A stretch of DNA of 64,000 nucleotides from Hymenobacter jeongseonensis (GTDB lineage Bacteria; Bacteroidota; Bacteroidia; Cytophagales; Hymenobacteraceae). Numbering within the stretch: the first letter of the stretch is position 1; every line of letters starts with the position of its first letter. The position numbers and the translations under genes were made by a program. The DNA is taken from assembly GCF_015694725.1 (NCBI RefSeq), contig NZ_JADQDQ010000004.1, positions 372,001-436,000 of the forward strand, in the 5' to 3' direction. This document shows, piece by piece, positions 36,442 through 44,142 of the stretch. The notes below the pieces were generated by a model, which was given only the letters and a program-made list of their open reading frames with translations, made no database searches and was not told where the DNA came from.

Positions 36442-36537
36442 GCTGGGACGGCCCAAGCCGTAAGTTGAAGCGCGGGCCGGGGAGGGGCAGAGGACTTTTG
36501 AGGCATCAATCTCCAACCTCAAAAACCTACTCCCGTC

Positions 36538-37842
36538 ATGAAAAACTCAACCACCTCCCTGGCCGCCTGGCGCGGCCCTGCCGCCGCTTTTGGTCTACTG
36601 GTTTTCCGCCTGCACCTAGGCGTGGTAATGGTCGAAGCAGGCCTGCCCAAGCTGGAACCGTCCGATTGGTTTACCAGTCAGGTGGCCAACCTTGGTTTTA
36701 CCTGGCCTTCGCCGGAAATGTGGGCCTGGCTGGCCGCGTGGGGTGAATTCGCCGGGGGCATTCTGCTCGTAGTGGGCCTGGGCACGCGCCTGGCAGCTGC
36801 CCAACTGAGCGTTCAGTTCTTTGTTATCTCGTTTTTGTGGTACGACAAGCCGGAGTTTTTCACGGGCATGTACGTGCAACAGGAGATGTTCTGGGGCTTT
36901 GTGCTGCTGCTGGCTACGGGCGCCGGGAAATGGTCGCTGGACTATTGGTTGCGCACCCGCGTTTGGCCGCTCTCGGTTCGTAAGGCATTCTTTCGTAAGG
37001 CCACAATAGGGGCTTCGGCGGCGGTGCTTGCGGCGGTATTGTTGGCTTCGCCCGCAATGGCGGGCTGCGCGTTTGGCTCAGTTCATTCCGATTTGATTAT
37101 CGAGCCCGGCAAGCAGTTTGTGCTGGGCGGTGACCAGCGCGGGGCGTTCAAAGTAGTGGCCAGAAACAAGGGCAAAGTGGCCGTCGAAATTAAGGAGCGG
37201 CCACGCAATGGGGGTATTTTTGGCAAAATTACCCTGGCGCCCGGCCAGCAGGGCGTTGTTCGGTTTGCGGAGGGCTCCACGGCGGTGCTGCTCAACCCCA
37301 GCGCCTCCCAAGCCAACCTTGACTTGAAAATTACCGGCGATACAAACCTGCGCATGGCATCCGAACCGGTAGTGAGCGGAGGGGTAAAAACGAACTTGCC
37401 CCGCCTGACCGGCGCCGAGCTGTCCGATGCCTTGGCCGATTGGCAAGGCACGCTAACCTATCTGAATTACACTAGCCAGCGAACCGTCACCCTCAACACG
37501 GTGCTGCGCGGGCAGATGACCCGCCCCGACCAACTGTTGCTTCGCTTTGACTACGAAGAGCCCAACAAGACCCACGTGTTCGGCACCGATACGCTGGCCT
37601 TTTTGGCCGACGGCGCCCAGGTGCGGTGGGACGGCATCGACTATTTGGTGCAATCGAAAGAATGGCTACCGAGCCAAACCCTGCGCCTCGTGCTCGAAGG
37701 CCAGGGCCAGGACGATAACCGCGCGGCCACCATCCGCAAAACCCTGACGCTGAGTCCCCACCGATTTATTGTGAAAAAGGAGGTGCGCTTCAGCCCGGAT
37801 TCTGCCTTTTTGCAGCGCAATCAGTATTCGTTTGCGCGCTGA
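36538..37842 (+). CDS. DoxX-like membrane protein fused to a C-terminal soluble region
   Basis: 434 residues. The first 140 are a DoxX-type four-helix membrane domain (VFRLHLGVVMVEAGLPKL, WGEFAGGILLVVGLGTRLAA, FFVISFLWYDKPEFFTGMYVQQEMFWGFVLLL). A fifth hydrophobic segment (ASAAVLAAVLLASPAMAGC) ends in a Cys and leads to about 250 residues of beta-rich soluble sequence with two parts: FKVVARNKGKVAVEIKERPRNGG, then LTGAELSDALADWQGTLTYLNYTSQRTVTLN. I do not recognise the soluble domains. Orientation suggests they face the periplasm. An unusual fusion. Confidence 0.8.
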   Translation: MKNSTTSLAAWRGPAAAFGLLVFRLHLGVVMVEAGLPKLEPSDWFTSQVANLGFTWPSPEMWAWLAAWGEFAGGILLVVGLGTRLAAAQLSVQFFVISFLWYDKPEFFTGMYVQQEMFWGFVLLLATGAGKWSLDYWLRTRVWPLSVRKAFFRKATIGASAAVLAAVLLASPAMAGCAFGSVHSDLIIEPGKQFVLGGDQRGAFKVVARNKGKVAVEIKERPRNGGIFGKITLAPGQQGVVRFAEGSTAVLLNPSASQANLDLKITGDTNLRMASEPVVSGGVKTNLPRLTGAELSDALADWQGTLTYLNYTSQRTVTLNTVLRGQMTRPDQLLLRFDYEEPNKTHVFGTDTLAFLADGAQVRWDGIDYLVQSKEWLPSQTLRLVLEGQGQDDNRAATIRKTLTLSPHRFIVKKEVRFSPDSAFLQRNQYSFAR

Positions 37843-37861
37843 AGACAACGATAAAGTGACT

Positions 37862-38332
37862 TTAGTACCCCCACCCGAGGCGGCGGTATACGAAATGAAG
37901 CAGCCACAGCGGCCCAATCAGCAAGAACTGCAGGTCCTTAAGAAAGCTTGGCTTCTTGCCTTCCACTTTGTGGCCCCAAAACTGGCCCACCCACGCCAGA
38001 GCAAAAATGAGGAGGCAAATGGCCCATAAGGGCAGCGCCGCCGCGCCCGCCACCACGCGCAGCGCCGCGGCCATAGCGGCCCACACCAGCACCATGCCCA
38101 GCGCCAGCCGGCCGCTCAACCGCACGTAATACACCAGGGCCAGCACCATCACCAACGTGCCCCAATTCAGCCAAGGACTGATATTCTGGATAGCCGCGGG
38201 CACGGGTACCGACCAGAGCAGGCCCAGCAGGGAGAACATGATGAGGGGCACGCATACCCAATGCACCAGTTTGTTGGTGGGGTTCTGGTGGCTTTCGCCG
38301 TATTCGGCAAGCAGCGAGTGGAGCAGAGCCAT
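37862..38332 (-). CDS. DUF962/Mpo1-like membrane protein
   Basis: 156 residues from the ATG at 38332. The N-terminal LLAEYGESHQNPTNKLVHWVCVPLIMFSLLGLLW is the DUF962 signature (H-x-N-P-x-N-x-x-x-H), followed by four hydrophobic helices and WVGQFWGHKVEGKKPSFLKDLQFLLIGPLWLLHFVYRRLG. The yeast homologue Mpo1 is an iron-dependent 2-hydroxy fatty acid dioxygenase; conserved His residues are present here, but the bacterial substrate is unproven. It converges with the DoxX-fusion gene. Confidence 0.85.
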   Translation of the reverse strand: MALLHSLLAEYGESHQNPTNKLVHWVCVPLIMFSLLGLLWSVPVPAAIQNISPWLNWGTLVMVLALVYYVRLSGRLALGMVLVWAAMAAALRVVAGAAALPLWAICLLIFALAWVGQFWGHKVEGKKPSFLKDLQFLLIGPLWLLHFVYRRLGWGY

Positions 38333-38518
38333 GGCAAAAAACGGGCGGCTGTAATGGAACGAATGTTGAACAAAGTAGCAAAAAAAGCCATCCCGATTGG
38401 GATGACTTTCTAAAAATCCGCAAAGCAAATGCGCTAGGGTTCTTCCTTGAGGTACTGCGCACCGGTTTACACCTGCACGCCTTTTAAAATAACCCGGGCA
38501 AGTTCATCAAAAAATGCA

Positions 38519-39847
38519 CTACTCAGTTTGTTTTACTGTAGCATCCTCAAAGCCGGTATTCACGCGGGCTCGCAGCTCCGTCAGCAGGGCAAACAAGCCC
38601 ACATAGGTCCGATTGAGGTAAATAAAATGGGCCGAGCCGCGGGGCTCGCGCTGCTTTTTTAGTTCGGGGTCGGCCATCAGGTCGTCGCCCAAAGCGTAGA
38701 GGCTTTGCATGTACGCCGGGTCGCCAAAATCGAAGCGGGACTGGCGGAAGGGGCGGCCCACCAGCTCCAACGACACGCGCAAGGTGCGCAGGTACAAGGT
38801 CCGCAGGGCGGCGGGGTCGGTGGGGCGCAACACCGTGGCTTGCGTAAGCAGGGCTTCAAGGCGCGATTCATCGGCGTATGCATCGGGGGCCAGCAGCGCT
38901 GTGAACAAATTCAACACATCAACGGGCACTTCTTTTACGCAGCCGAAATCGAGCACGCCGACGATGCCGCCCTCATCGGCTCGGAGTAGGAAGTTGCCGG
39001 GGTGCGGGTCGGCGTGGACTTTATGCAGCGTGTGGAGCTGGAATTGGTAAAAATCCCAGAGGGTTTGGCCCAACTGGTCGCGCACTTGCTGACTGGGGTT
39101 GGTGGCCAGGAACTCTTTCAGGTGTTGGCCGGGCAGCCAGTCCATGGTCAGGATGCGGGCGGCTGAGAGCACGGGGTAGTAAGCTGGAAATTGCAGGTGC
39201 GGCAAGTGAGCGCAGCGGGCAGCCATTTCCTGGCCGCGCCTCAGCTCCAGGGCATAATCGGTTTCTTCGAGCAGCCGTGCCTCCACTTCTTCCAGGTACG
39301 GGCGCACCTGGCTTTCGGAAAGGCCCATCACGCGCAGGGCAATGGGTTTCACCAGGTTGATATCGGATTTGATGCTGGCCGCCACGCCGGGGTATTGCAC
39401 CTTCACCGCCAATTGCACGCCATTTTTGCGGGCCAAGTGCACCTGGCCGATGCTCGCCGCCTGGCGGGCTTCGGGCTCAAATTCATCAAACAAGCCAAAG
39501 GGCGACTGCCCAAACGCATCGCGAAACGCCTTCACTACCAAGGGGCCCGAGAGGGGCGGCGTTTGGTATTGGGCTTTGGCAAACTGGTCGGCGTAGGCAG
39601 TGGGCAGGAGGTTTTTCTCCATTGCCATCATCTGGGCCACCTTCAGCACCGAGCCTTTCATCTCGCTCAGGGCGCCGTATAGCTCCGCGGCGTTGGCGGC
39701 GTGCAGGTCTTCGGTGGTCGATTCGGCGCCCACGGCCCGCTTGGCGTAGTGCTTCACGTAGTTGGCGCCGACACTAATGCCGGTTTTTGCGAAGCGGGCA
39801 GCGCGGGCCACTTTGGTGGTGGGCAGCGAGGTTTGGGGTTCGTCCAT
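38519..39847 (-). CDS. ABC1/UbiB-family atypical kinase
   Basis: 442 residues. The KxGQ-like motif of the family appears as KGSVLKVAQMMA (near 64-75); an Ala-rich nucleotide loop AASIGQVHLARKNGVQLAVKVQYPGV, catalytic HKVHADPHPGNFLLR and the metal-binding LDFGCVKEVP follow. ABC1 kinases are atypical ATPases involved in isoprenoid quinone or lipid metabolism. It is separated from the upstream TetR gene by only 15 bp, so the two are co-transcribed; a TetR/ABC1 pairing is seen in other Bacteroidota. Confidence 0.92.
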   Translation of the reverse strand: MDEPQTSLPTTKVARAARFAKTGISVGANYVKHYAKRAVGAESTTEDLHAANAAELYGALSEMKGSVLKVAQMMAMEKNLLPTAYADQFAKAQYQTPPLSGPLVVKAFRDAFGQSPFGLFDEFEPEARQAASIGQVHLARKNGVQLAVKVQYPGVAASIKSDINLVKPIALRVMGLSESQVRPYLEEVEARLLEETDYALELRRGQEMAARCAHLPHLQFPAYYPVLSAARILTMDWLPGQHLKEFLATNPSQQVRDQLGQTLWDFYQFQLHTLHKVHADPHPGNFLLRADEGGIVGVLDFGCVKEVPVDVLNLFTALLAPDAYADESRLEALLTQATVLRPTDPAALRTLYLRTLRVSLELVGRPFRQSRFDFGDPAYMQSLYALGDDLMADPELKKQREPRGSAHFIYLNRTYVGLFALLTELRARVNTGFEDATVKQTE

Positions 39848-39862
39848 GAATGCAGATAACCG

Positions 39863-40492
39863 TTAGCGCCGCACCAAAAAGCGCACGAAATCGAAGGCCG
39901 AATCCAGGGTGTTGCGGCCCACCAAGTCGAAGCTCAGGGTCACGGCTTTTTCCACGGCGGCGTCGGTACGCTCAAAATTTACGGTGTCGTCTTTGGCAAA
40001 AAAGCCCAACACGAACAGCACCTGCTGCCAGAAGAAACGGGGGTAGCCTTCCTGCACCAGCGGCCGGTTGGCGATTTCGCCGCTCACCCGTCCGTCGGCG
40101 AGGAGGTCGGCCACAAATATTTCAAAGTCCTGACGGAAATCATCAAGCACGCGCGGCGAAAGCGCCGGCACCCGGTGCAATGAGCGCCGCAGGCTCATGA
40201 GGGCGTAAGACCGGTTTTGCTTCAGGATTTCGAGCAGCGTATAGTAGAACGCCAGCAGTTTTTCGCGGCTGCCGTAGCCTTCCCACACCGGTTCCGAAGC
40301 GGCCGTAGTGCGGGCCTGCCGCCCAAAATCCGCCCATAGTTCCCGGTCAATGGCCTCGAAATTGGGGTAGTGCGTGTAGAACTCCTGCTCGGCAATGCCT
40401 AACTGCTGCGTGAGCTTGAACACCGATTGCGGCGGGTGGCCTTCGTTGAGCACGAAGCCGAGATAAGCTTGTTTGATGCGGTCCTTTTCCAT
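39863..40492 (-). CDS. TetR-family regulator
   Basis: 209 residues from the ATG at 40492. The N-terminal helix-turn-helix (KDRIKQAYLGFVLNEGHPPQSVFKLTQQLGIAEQEFYTHYPNFEAIDREL) is of TetR type but somewhat divergent, and the C-terminal helical domain (LLEILKQNRSYALMSLRRSLH ... FVLGFFAKDDTVNFERTDAAVEKAVTLSFDLVG) matches the group found next to ABC1 kinases. It likely controls its own operon. The ligand is not known. Confidence 0.82.
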   Translation of the reverse strand: MEKDRIKQAYLGFVLNEGHPPQSVFKLTQQLGIAEQEFYTHYPNFEAIDRELWADFGRQARTTAASEPVWEGYGSREKLLAFYYTLLEILKQNRSYALMSLRRSLHRVPALSPRVLDDFRQDFEIFVADLLADGRVSGEIANRPLVQEGYPRFFWQQVLFVLGFFAKDDTVNFERTDAAVEKAVTLSFDLVGRNTLDSAFDFVRFLVRR

Positions 40493-40535
40493 AGACTTAC
40501 AACCGCTTTGGGGTACCAACGGTTCGGCTGCCGCA

Positions 40536-40590
40536 GTGCGGACTTTTAGCCCGCGGCAGATTACCAAGGCGCGGACTAAAAGCCCGCGCT
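40536..40590. repeat. second type of intergenic inverted repeat
   Basis: GTGCGGACTTTTAGCCCGCGGC at the left and GCGCGGACTAAAAGCCCGCGC at the right form an imperfect inverted repeat of about 20 bp arms with a short spacer. It is unrelated to the GTCATSCTGAGC family. Its right edge runs into the stop codon (40589-40591) of the photolyase gene. Confidence 0.65.
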
Positions 40591-41914
40591 ACGACGCTGC
40601 GATGCGCGCCGCCCGAATGGCTTCCACGGCCCGGTCGCGGGCAAATTTGTGCTCGACGATGGGAGCGGGGTAGTCTCGGGTGCCCACTTCGGGCACCCAG
40701 CGCTTCACATACTTCAGCTCCGGGTCGACTTGCGCCAGTTGGTTTTCGGGGCTGTACACCCGGAACCAGGGCGCCGAAATGGCGCCGGTGCCGGCCATCC
40801 ATTGCCAGTTGCCCACGTTGTTGGCCAGCTCGTAATCGAGCAGCTTATCGGCAAAATACTGCTCGCCCCAGCGCCAGTCGATGAACAAATGCTTCACCAG
40901 AAACCCCGCTACGGTCATGCGCACGCGGTTGGGCAGGTAGCCGGTGGCGTTCAATTCGCGCATGCCGGCATCCACGAGCGGGTAGCCGGTGCGGCCCTCG
41001 CACCAAGCCTGGAATTCCGCCTCGTTGTTGCGGTAGGGGACTTGCCGCATCTTGGGGTCGTAGGCTTCGGTGGCCGTGATGGGGTAGTGCCAAAGCAGCA
41101 TCATGAAGAAGTCGCGCCAGATTATTTCGGCCAGCAGCTTCGGGTTCAGGGCTTTGGCCTGGCGCATCACCTGCCGCACGCTGAGCGTGCCGAAGCGCAG
41201 CTGTACCGAAATGCGGGCCGTGCCGTTTTGCAGAGCGGGCGTGTTGCGGGTGTTGTGGTAGTTGCGCACTACTTCTTCGGCGGGCAAGTCGGCAATCGGC
41301 ACGTATTGCTCCAGGCGCTCGAAACCCAGGCTGGCCAGGGTGGGGCGGGAGCCCGTTTTGGCCGGGGCAAGGCGGTGCAGGTTTTCGGCCCTGAACGCTT
41401 CGCGCGAGCCGTAGGGCAGCAGCAGGTCGTCGGTAAGCTTGGCGAGGAAGCTTTTGTGGTAAGCGCCGAACACTTTGGGCACCGTGCCCGACTTGGTCAG
41501 GATTTCATCTTTGGCAAAAACCACCTGGTCTTTATAAAGCAGGAAATCGACGCCGTGCTGCCGCAGCATCTGGCCCACGGCCGCGTCGCGCTTGGTGGCG
41601 TAGGGCTCGTAGTCTTCGTTGGTGTGCACGGCGGCAATCTCCAATTCCTCAACCAACGCTTCTAGTACTTCCACGGGCTTGCCAAAGCGCGCCAGAAAGG
41701 TGCCGCCCGCCGCTTCGGTGGCCTGCGCCAACCGTTCTACCTCGTCAACAATGTAGGTGAGCCGGGCATCGGCCTTGGCGGGCAGGTAATCCAGAATGTC
41801 CTGGTCGTAGATAAAAAGCGGCACCACCGGCAGCTCGCTGGCCAGCGCCGCCGCCAGCCCGGCATTGTCGTGCAGGCGCAAGTCGCGCCGGTGCCAGAAG
41901 AGGCAAATTTTCAT
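40589..41914 (-). CDS. phrB: cryptochrome/deoxyribodipyrimidine photolyase
   Basis: 441 residues. The N-terminal alpha/beta domain (KICLFWHRRDLRLHDNAGLAAAL) binds the antenna chromophore, and the C-terminal helical domain binds FAD: RISVQLRFGTLSVRQV, FFMMLLWHYPI, WCEGRTGYPLVDAGMRELNATGYLPNRVRM, LIDWRWGEQYFADKLLDYELANNVGNWQW and GTGAISAPWFRVYSP. These are hallmark blocks of class I CPD photolyases. It repairs UV dimers with blue light. It lies 8 bp downstream of an SDR gene and is probably in one operon with it. Confidence 0.93.
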   Translation of the reverse strand: MKICLFWHRRDLRLHDNAGLAAALASELPVVPLFIYDQDILDYLPAKADARLTYIVDEVERLAQATEAAGGTFLARFGKPVEVLEALVEELEIAAVHTNEDYEPYATKRDAAVGQMLRQHGVDFLLYKDQVVFAKDEILTKSGTVPKVFGAYHKSFLAKLTDDLLLPYGSREAFRAENLHRLAPAKTGSRPTLASLGFERLEQYVPIADLPAEEVVRNYHNTRNTPALQNGTARISVQLRFGTLSVRQVMRQAKALNPKLLAEIIWRDFFMMLLWHYPITATEAYDPKMRQVPYRNNEAEFQAWCEGRTGYPLVDAGMRELNATGYLPNRVRMTVAGFLVKHLFIDWRWGEQYFADKLLDYELANNVGNWQWMAGTGAISAPWFRVYSPENQLAQVDPELKYVKRWVPEVGTRDYPAPIVEHKFARDRAVEAIRAARIAAS

Positions 41915-41922
41915 GATGGTAG

Positions 41923-42639
41923 CTACTTCAGTTTGCCCATGCCGCCGTCTACGGCCAGCACTTGGCCGGTCACGAAGGCACTGTGGTCCGACAGCAGAAA
42001 CGACGCCATGTAGGCCAAATCCTGGGGCTGGCCGATGCGCTGCAACGGGTGCCGCTTGCCGCCGGCCTCTACCTTCTCGGGGGTATTAAGCAGCGCAGCA
42101 GCCAGCGGCGTGTTGGTGAGCGACGGCGCAATGCAATTCACGCGCACGCCGCTGGGCGCATATTCTGCTGCCAGGGCCCGCGTGAGGCCTTCCACTGCCG
42201 CCTTGGCCGTGGCAATGCTGGTGTGGAAACTCATGCCCGTATCGGCCGCCACGGTGCTGAATAGCACCACCGACGCCCCGCCTTCCGCCTTTTTCAGGCG
42301 CTTGATGGTGGCCTGCAACACCCGCACTGCGCCCAATACGTTAAGGTCAAAATCAGCCTGGAAATCCTCGGTAGGAATGCGCTCAAACGGCCGCAGCTTG
42401 ATGCTGCCGGGGAAATAGGCCACGCCGTGCAACACCTCGGGCAGGCCATCGAACGCGGCGCCCACGGGCTGCGTGGCATCGTAGGCTACGTGCGTGGTGC
42501 CCAATTCCTCCAGTTCCGGAGAAAGGTGCCGCGACGCGGTGAACAGGTTGACCTGCAGCTTGCTGAGTAGCTGCGCCGTGGCCAAGCCAATGCCGGAAGA
42601 TGCGCCAATGAGGAGGATGTTTTTGTCAGTGAAATCCAT
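41923..42639 (-). CDS. SDR-family protein lacking the catalytic tyrosine
   Basis: 238 residues with a Rossmann fold: the nucleotide motif GASSGIG, and a C-terminal GQVLAVDGGMG. In the catalytic region SFHTSIATAKAAVEGLTRALAAE, the conserved YxxxK appears as IATAK: I142 stands at the Tyr position, while S128 and K146 are kept. Such changes occur in a sub-group of bacterial SDR proteins, so it may be a divergent enzyme or a non-enzymatic binder. It is located 8 bp upstream of the photolyase gene. Confidence 0.88.
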   Translation of the reverse strand: MDFTDKNILLIGASSGIGLATAQLLSKLQVNLFTASRHLSPELEELGTTHVAYDATQPVGAAFDGLPEVLHGVAYFPGSIKLRPFERIPTEDFQADFDLNVLGAVRVLQATIKRLKKAEGGASVVLFSTVAADTGMSFHTSIATAKAAVEGLTRALAAEYAPSGVRVNCIAPSLTNTPLAAALLNTPEKVEAGGKRHPLQRIGQPQDLAYMASFLLSDHSAFVTGQVLAVDGGMGKLK

Positions 42640-42733
42640 GGGCAGGAAGCTAAGCGGTAAGAATGCTTTGCTAACCCCAACTCCGTCCGCTTGTTTTACC
42701 CGTCCGTGTTGTTTTAGAAATGCTGAGGGCTTA

Positions 42734-43333
42734 CTAGTTGACTATTACATCGAAGTGCCCATCGGTGAGAACCACCAACTGGCCGGTTGTTGTATCGGCT
42801 ACTGTACAGCCGAAGGTGCCGCGCAACTGCCGGGTTGTAGGGTTCCACTCCGTGACCTCGACGGTGGCCGCGGTGGTAGGATAGAAGGTTTGCGGCGGAG
42901 TTTGGTTGTTGCGGCTTTTTGTCGGAATAGTTTCTTGGTAGTAGCTATAGGGCGAAGCAATGAAATAGGTGCCTACGCCCTGAAAGTCGGGCAGCGCCAG
43001 ATGCAGCTCGTGGCGCGTCTGGCCGCCCACGGCTTCATTCTGGCTGTCGCGGGCCCGGATTATTAACTCATTGCTTCCAATAAGATTTCCTGCTACAGGA
43101 CGGTTGTCCCCGAAGAGGGAAGTTAAGAAGGTACCCAAACTGGAGTCGTTGTGGGCCACCACGGGCACGCCGTTGGATCGGTACACCAACGTGTTGCCGT
43201 CGCTGACCCGGCCGGTGGGCAGTTCCGGCTCGACCTCGGTAGTGGTGAGTGAGCAACCCGCTGCAATACGAAGTATCAGCGCCATAGCAAGCCAACTAAA
43301 AAGCGTGCGGAAACGAGCGTAGAATACAGGCAT
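42734..43333 (-). CDS. hypothetical lipoprotein
   Basis: 199 residues from the ATG at 43333, with a signal ending in a lipobox-like LRIAAGC near residue 26. The mature part is a beta-rich domain (LIGSNELIIRARDSQ, HLALPDFQGVGTYFI, VEVTEWNPTTRQLRGTFGCTVADTTTGQLVVLTDGHFDVIV), resembling small lipoproteins common in Hymenobacter and relatives. No function is recognised. It follows the outer-membrane protein gene by 40 bp. Confidence 0.72.
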   Translation of the reverse strand: MPVFYARFRTLFSWLAMALILRIAAGCSLTTTEVEPELPTGRVSDGNTLVYRSNGVPVVAHNDSSLGTFLTSLFGDNRPVAGNLIGSNELIIRARDSQNEAVGGQTRHELHLALPDFQGVGTYFIASPYSYYQETIPTKSRNNQTPPQTFYPTTAATVEVTEWNPTTRQLRGTFGCTVADTTTGQLVVLTDGHFDVIVN

Positions 43334-43373
43334 TGGATAGGGAATAGGGGAATGAAAAACAAGCCGCGGGCGC

Positions 43374-43979
43374 CTATAAAGCCGGGACGATGCTGCGCCC
43401 GAACTGGCCACTCCAGAGCGTGAATAGCAAGCAAAATACCGATTGTTCCGGGTTGAGATTTGCTTGGAAAGTTACCCCAAAACTCGGCTTGAATTTGGGG
43501 GCCGGGAATAGAATCCCGGCTTCCAAGGGCAAGCCGATGGCTTGGTAGCGACGGTAGGCATAATAATGGGTGTCGCCACCGATGAGGGCGTTGCCGCGCA
43601 ACGTGTAGCGGTACTCCCCGAGCTGTCGGCCGGTTACGTAGCCCACGCCGGCCCCTGCATACAGCAGGGTGCCGCTAAGCGGCATGCTGTAGCCAGCCAA
43701 CGCCGCTACTTCGGTTTGCCGCGAGCGGGTGTTAAACTGCCGAAACAGGCCAGTTGAGCCGGGGCCGGAATCGGGCCGCCACCATTTGTAGCGGGTGCGC
43801 CCCAGCAGTAAAAAATGATTGGAAAGGTAACCGCCGTGGATTTCTATCCCGTTTCCGATGCCCACGCCACCGTCCCAAATACCCGAAAGGGGAGTGGCCG
43901 CAGGGGCAGGCGAGGCGGGTTGCGCCCGTGCAGCTTGGCTGAAAAACAGCCCAATAAGTAAGAAGCAGTAGCGCTTCAT
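43374..43979 (-). CDS. hypothetical outer-membrane beta-barrel-like protein
   Basis: 201 residues with a signal peptide (MKRYCFLLIGLFFSQAARAQ). Alternating-residue strands rich in Gly and aromatics (GGVGIGNGIEIHGGYLSNHFLLLGRTRYKW, AALAGYSMPLSGTLLYAGAGVGYVTG, IGLPLEAGILFPAPKFKPSFGVTFQANLN) suggest an eight-strand barrel. No family is recognised. It is the first gene of a probable two-gene unit with the lipoprotein downstream. Confidence 0.7.
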   Translation of the reverse strand: MKRYCFLLIGLFFSQAARAQPASPAPAATPLSGIWDGGVGIGNGIEIHGGYLSNHFLLLGRTRYKWWRPDSGPGSTGLFRQFNTRSRQTEVAALAGYSMPLSGTLLYAGAGVGYVTGRQLGEYRYTLRGNALIGGDTHYYAYRRYQAIGLPLEAGILFPAPKFKPSFGVTFQANLNPEQSVFCLLFTLWSGQFGRSIVPAL

Positions 43980-44142
43980 TGAGGTAGAAGTAAAGTGGAG
44001 CTGGCAGGGTTAAATATAGAGGGTTTTAGAATTGATAGGCCCTTATTTGGTAGTGCTGAAGACCGCAAACGATTGTGGAAAGGCGTTTCCGCAGCCTTTG
44101 GCGTAGTTTCGCCGTATGCGCGGCTATCCCACAACACTTTCT

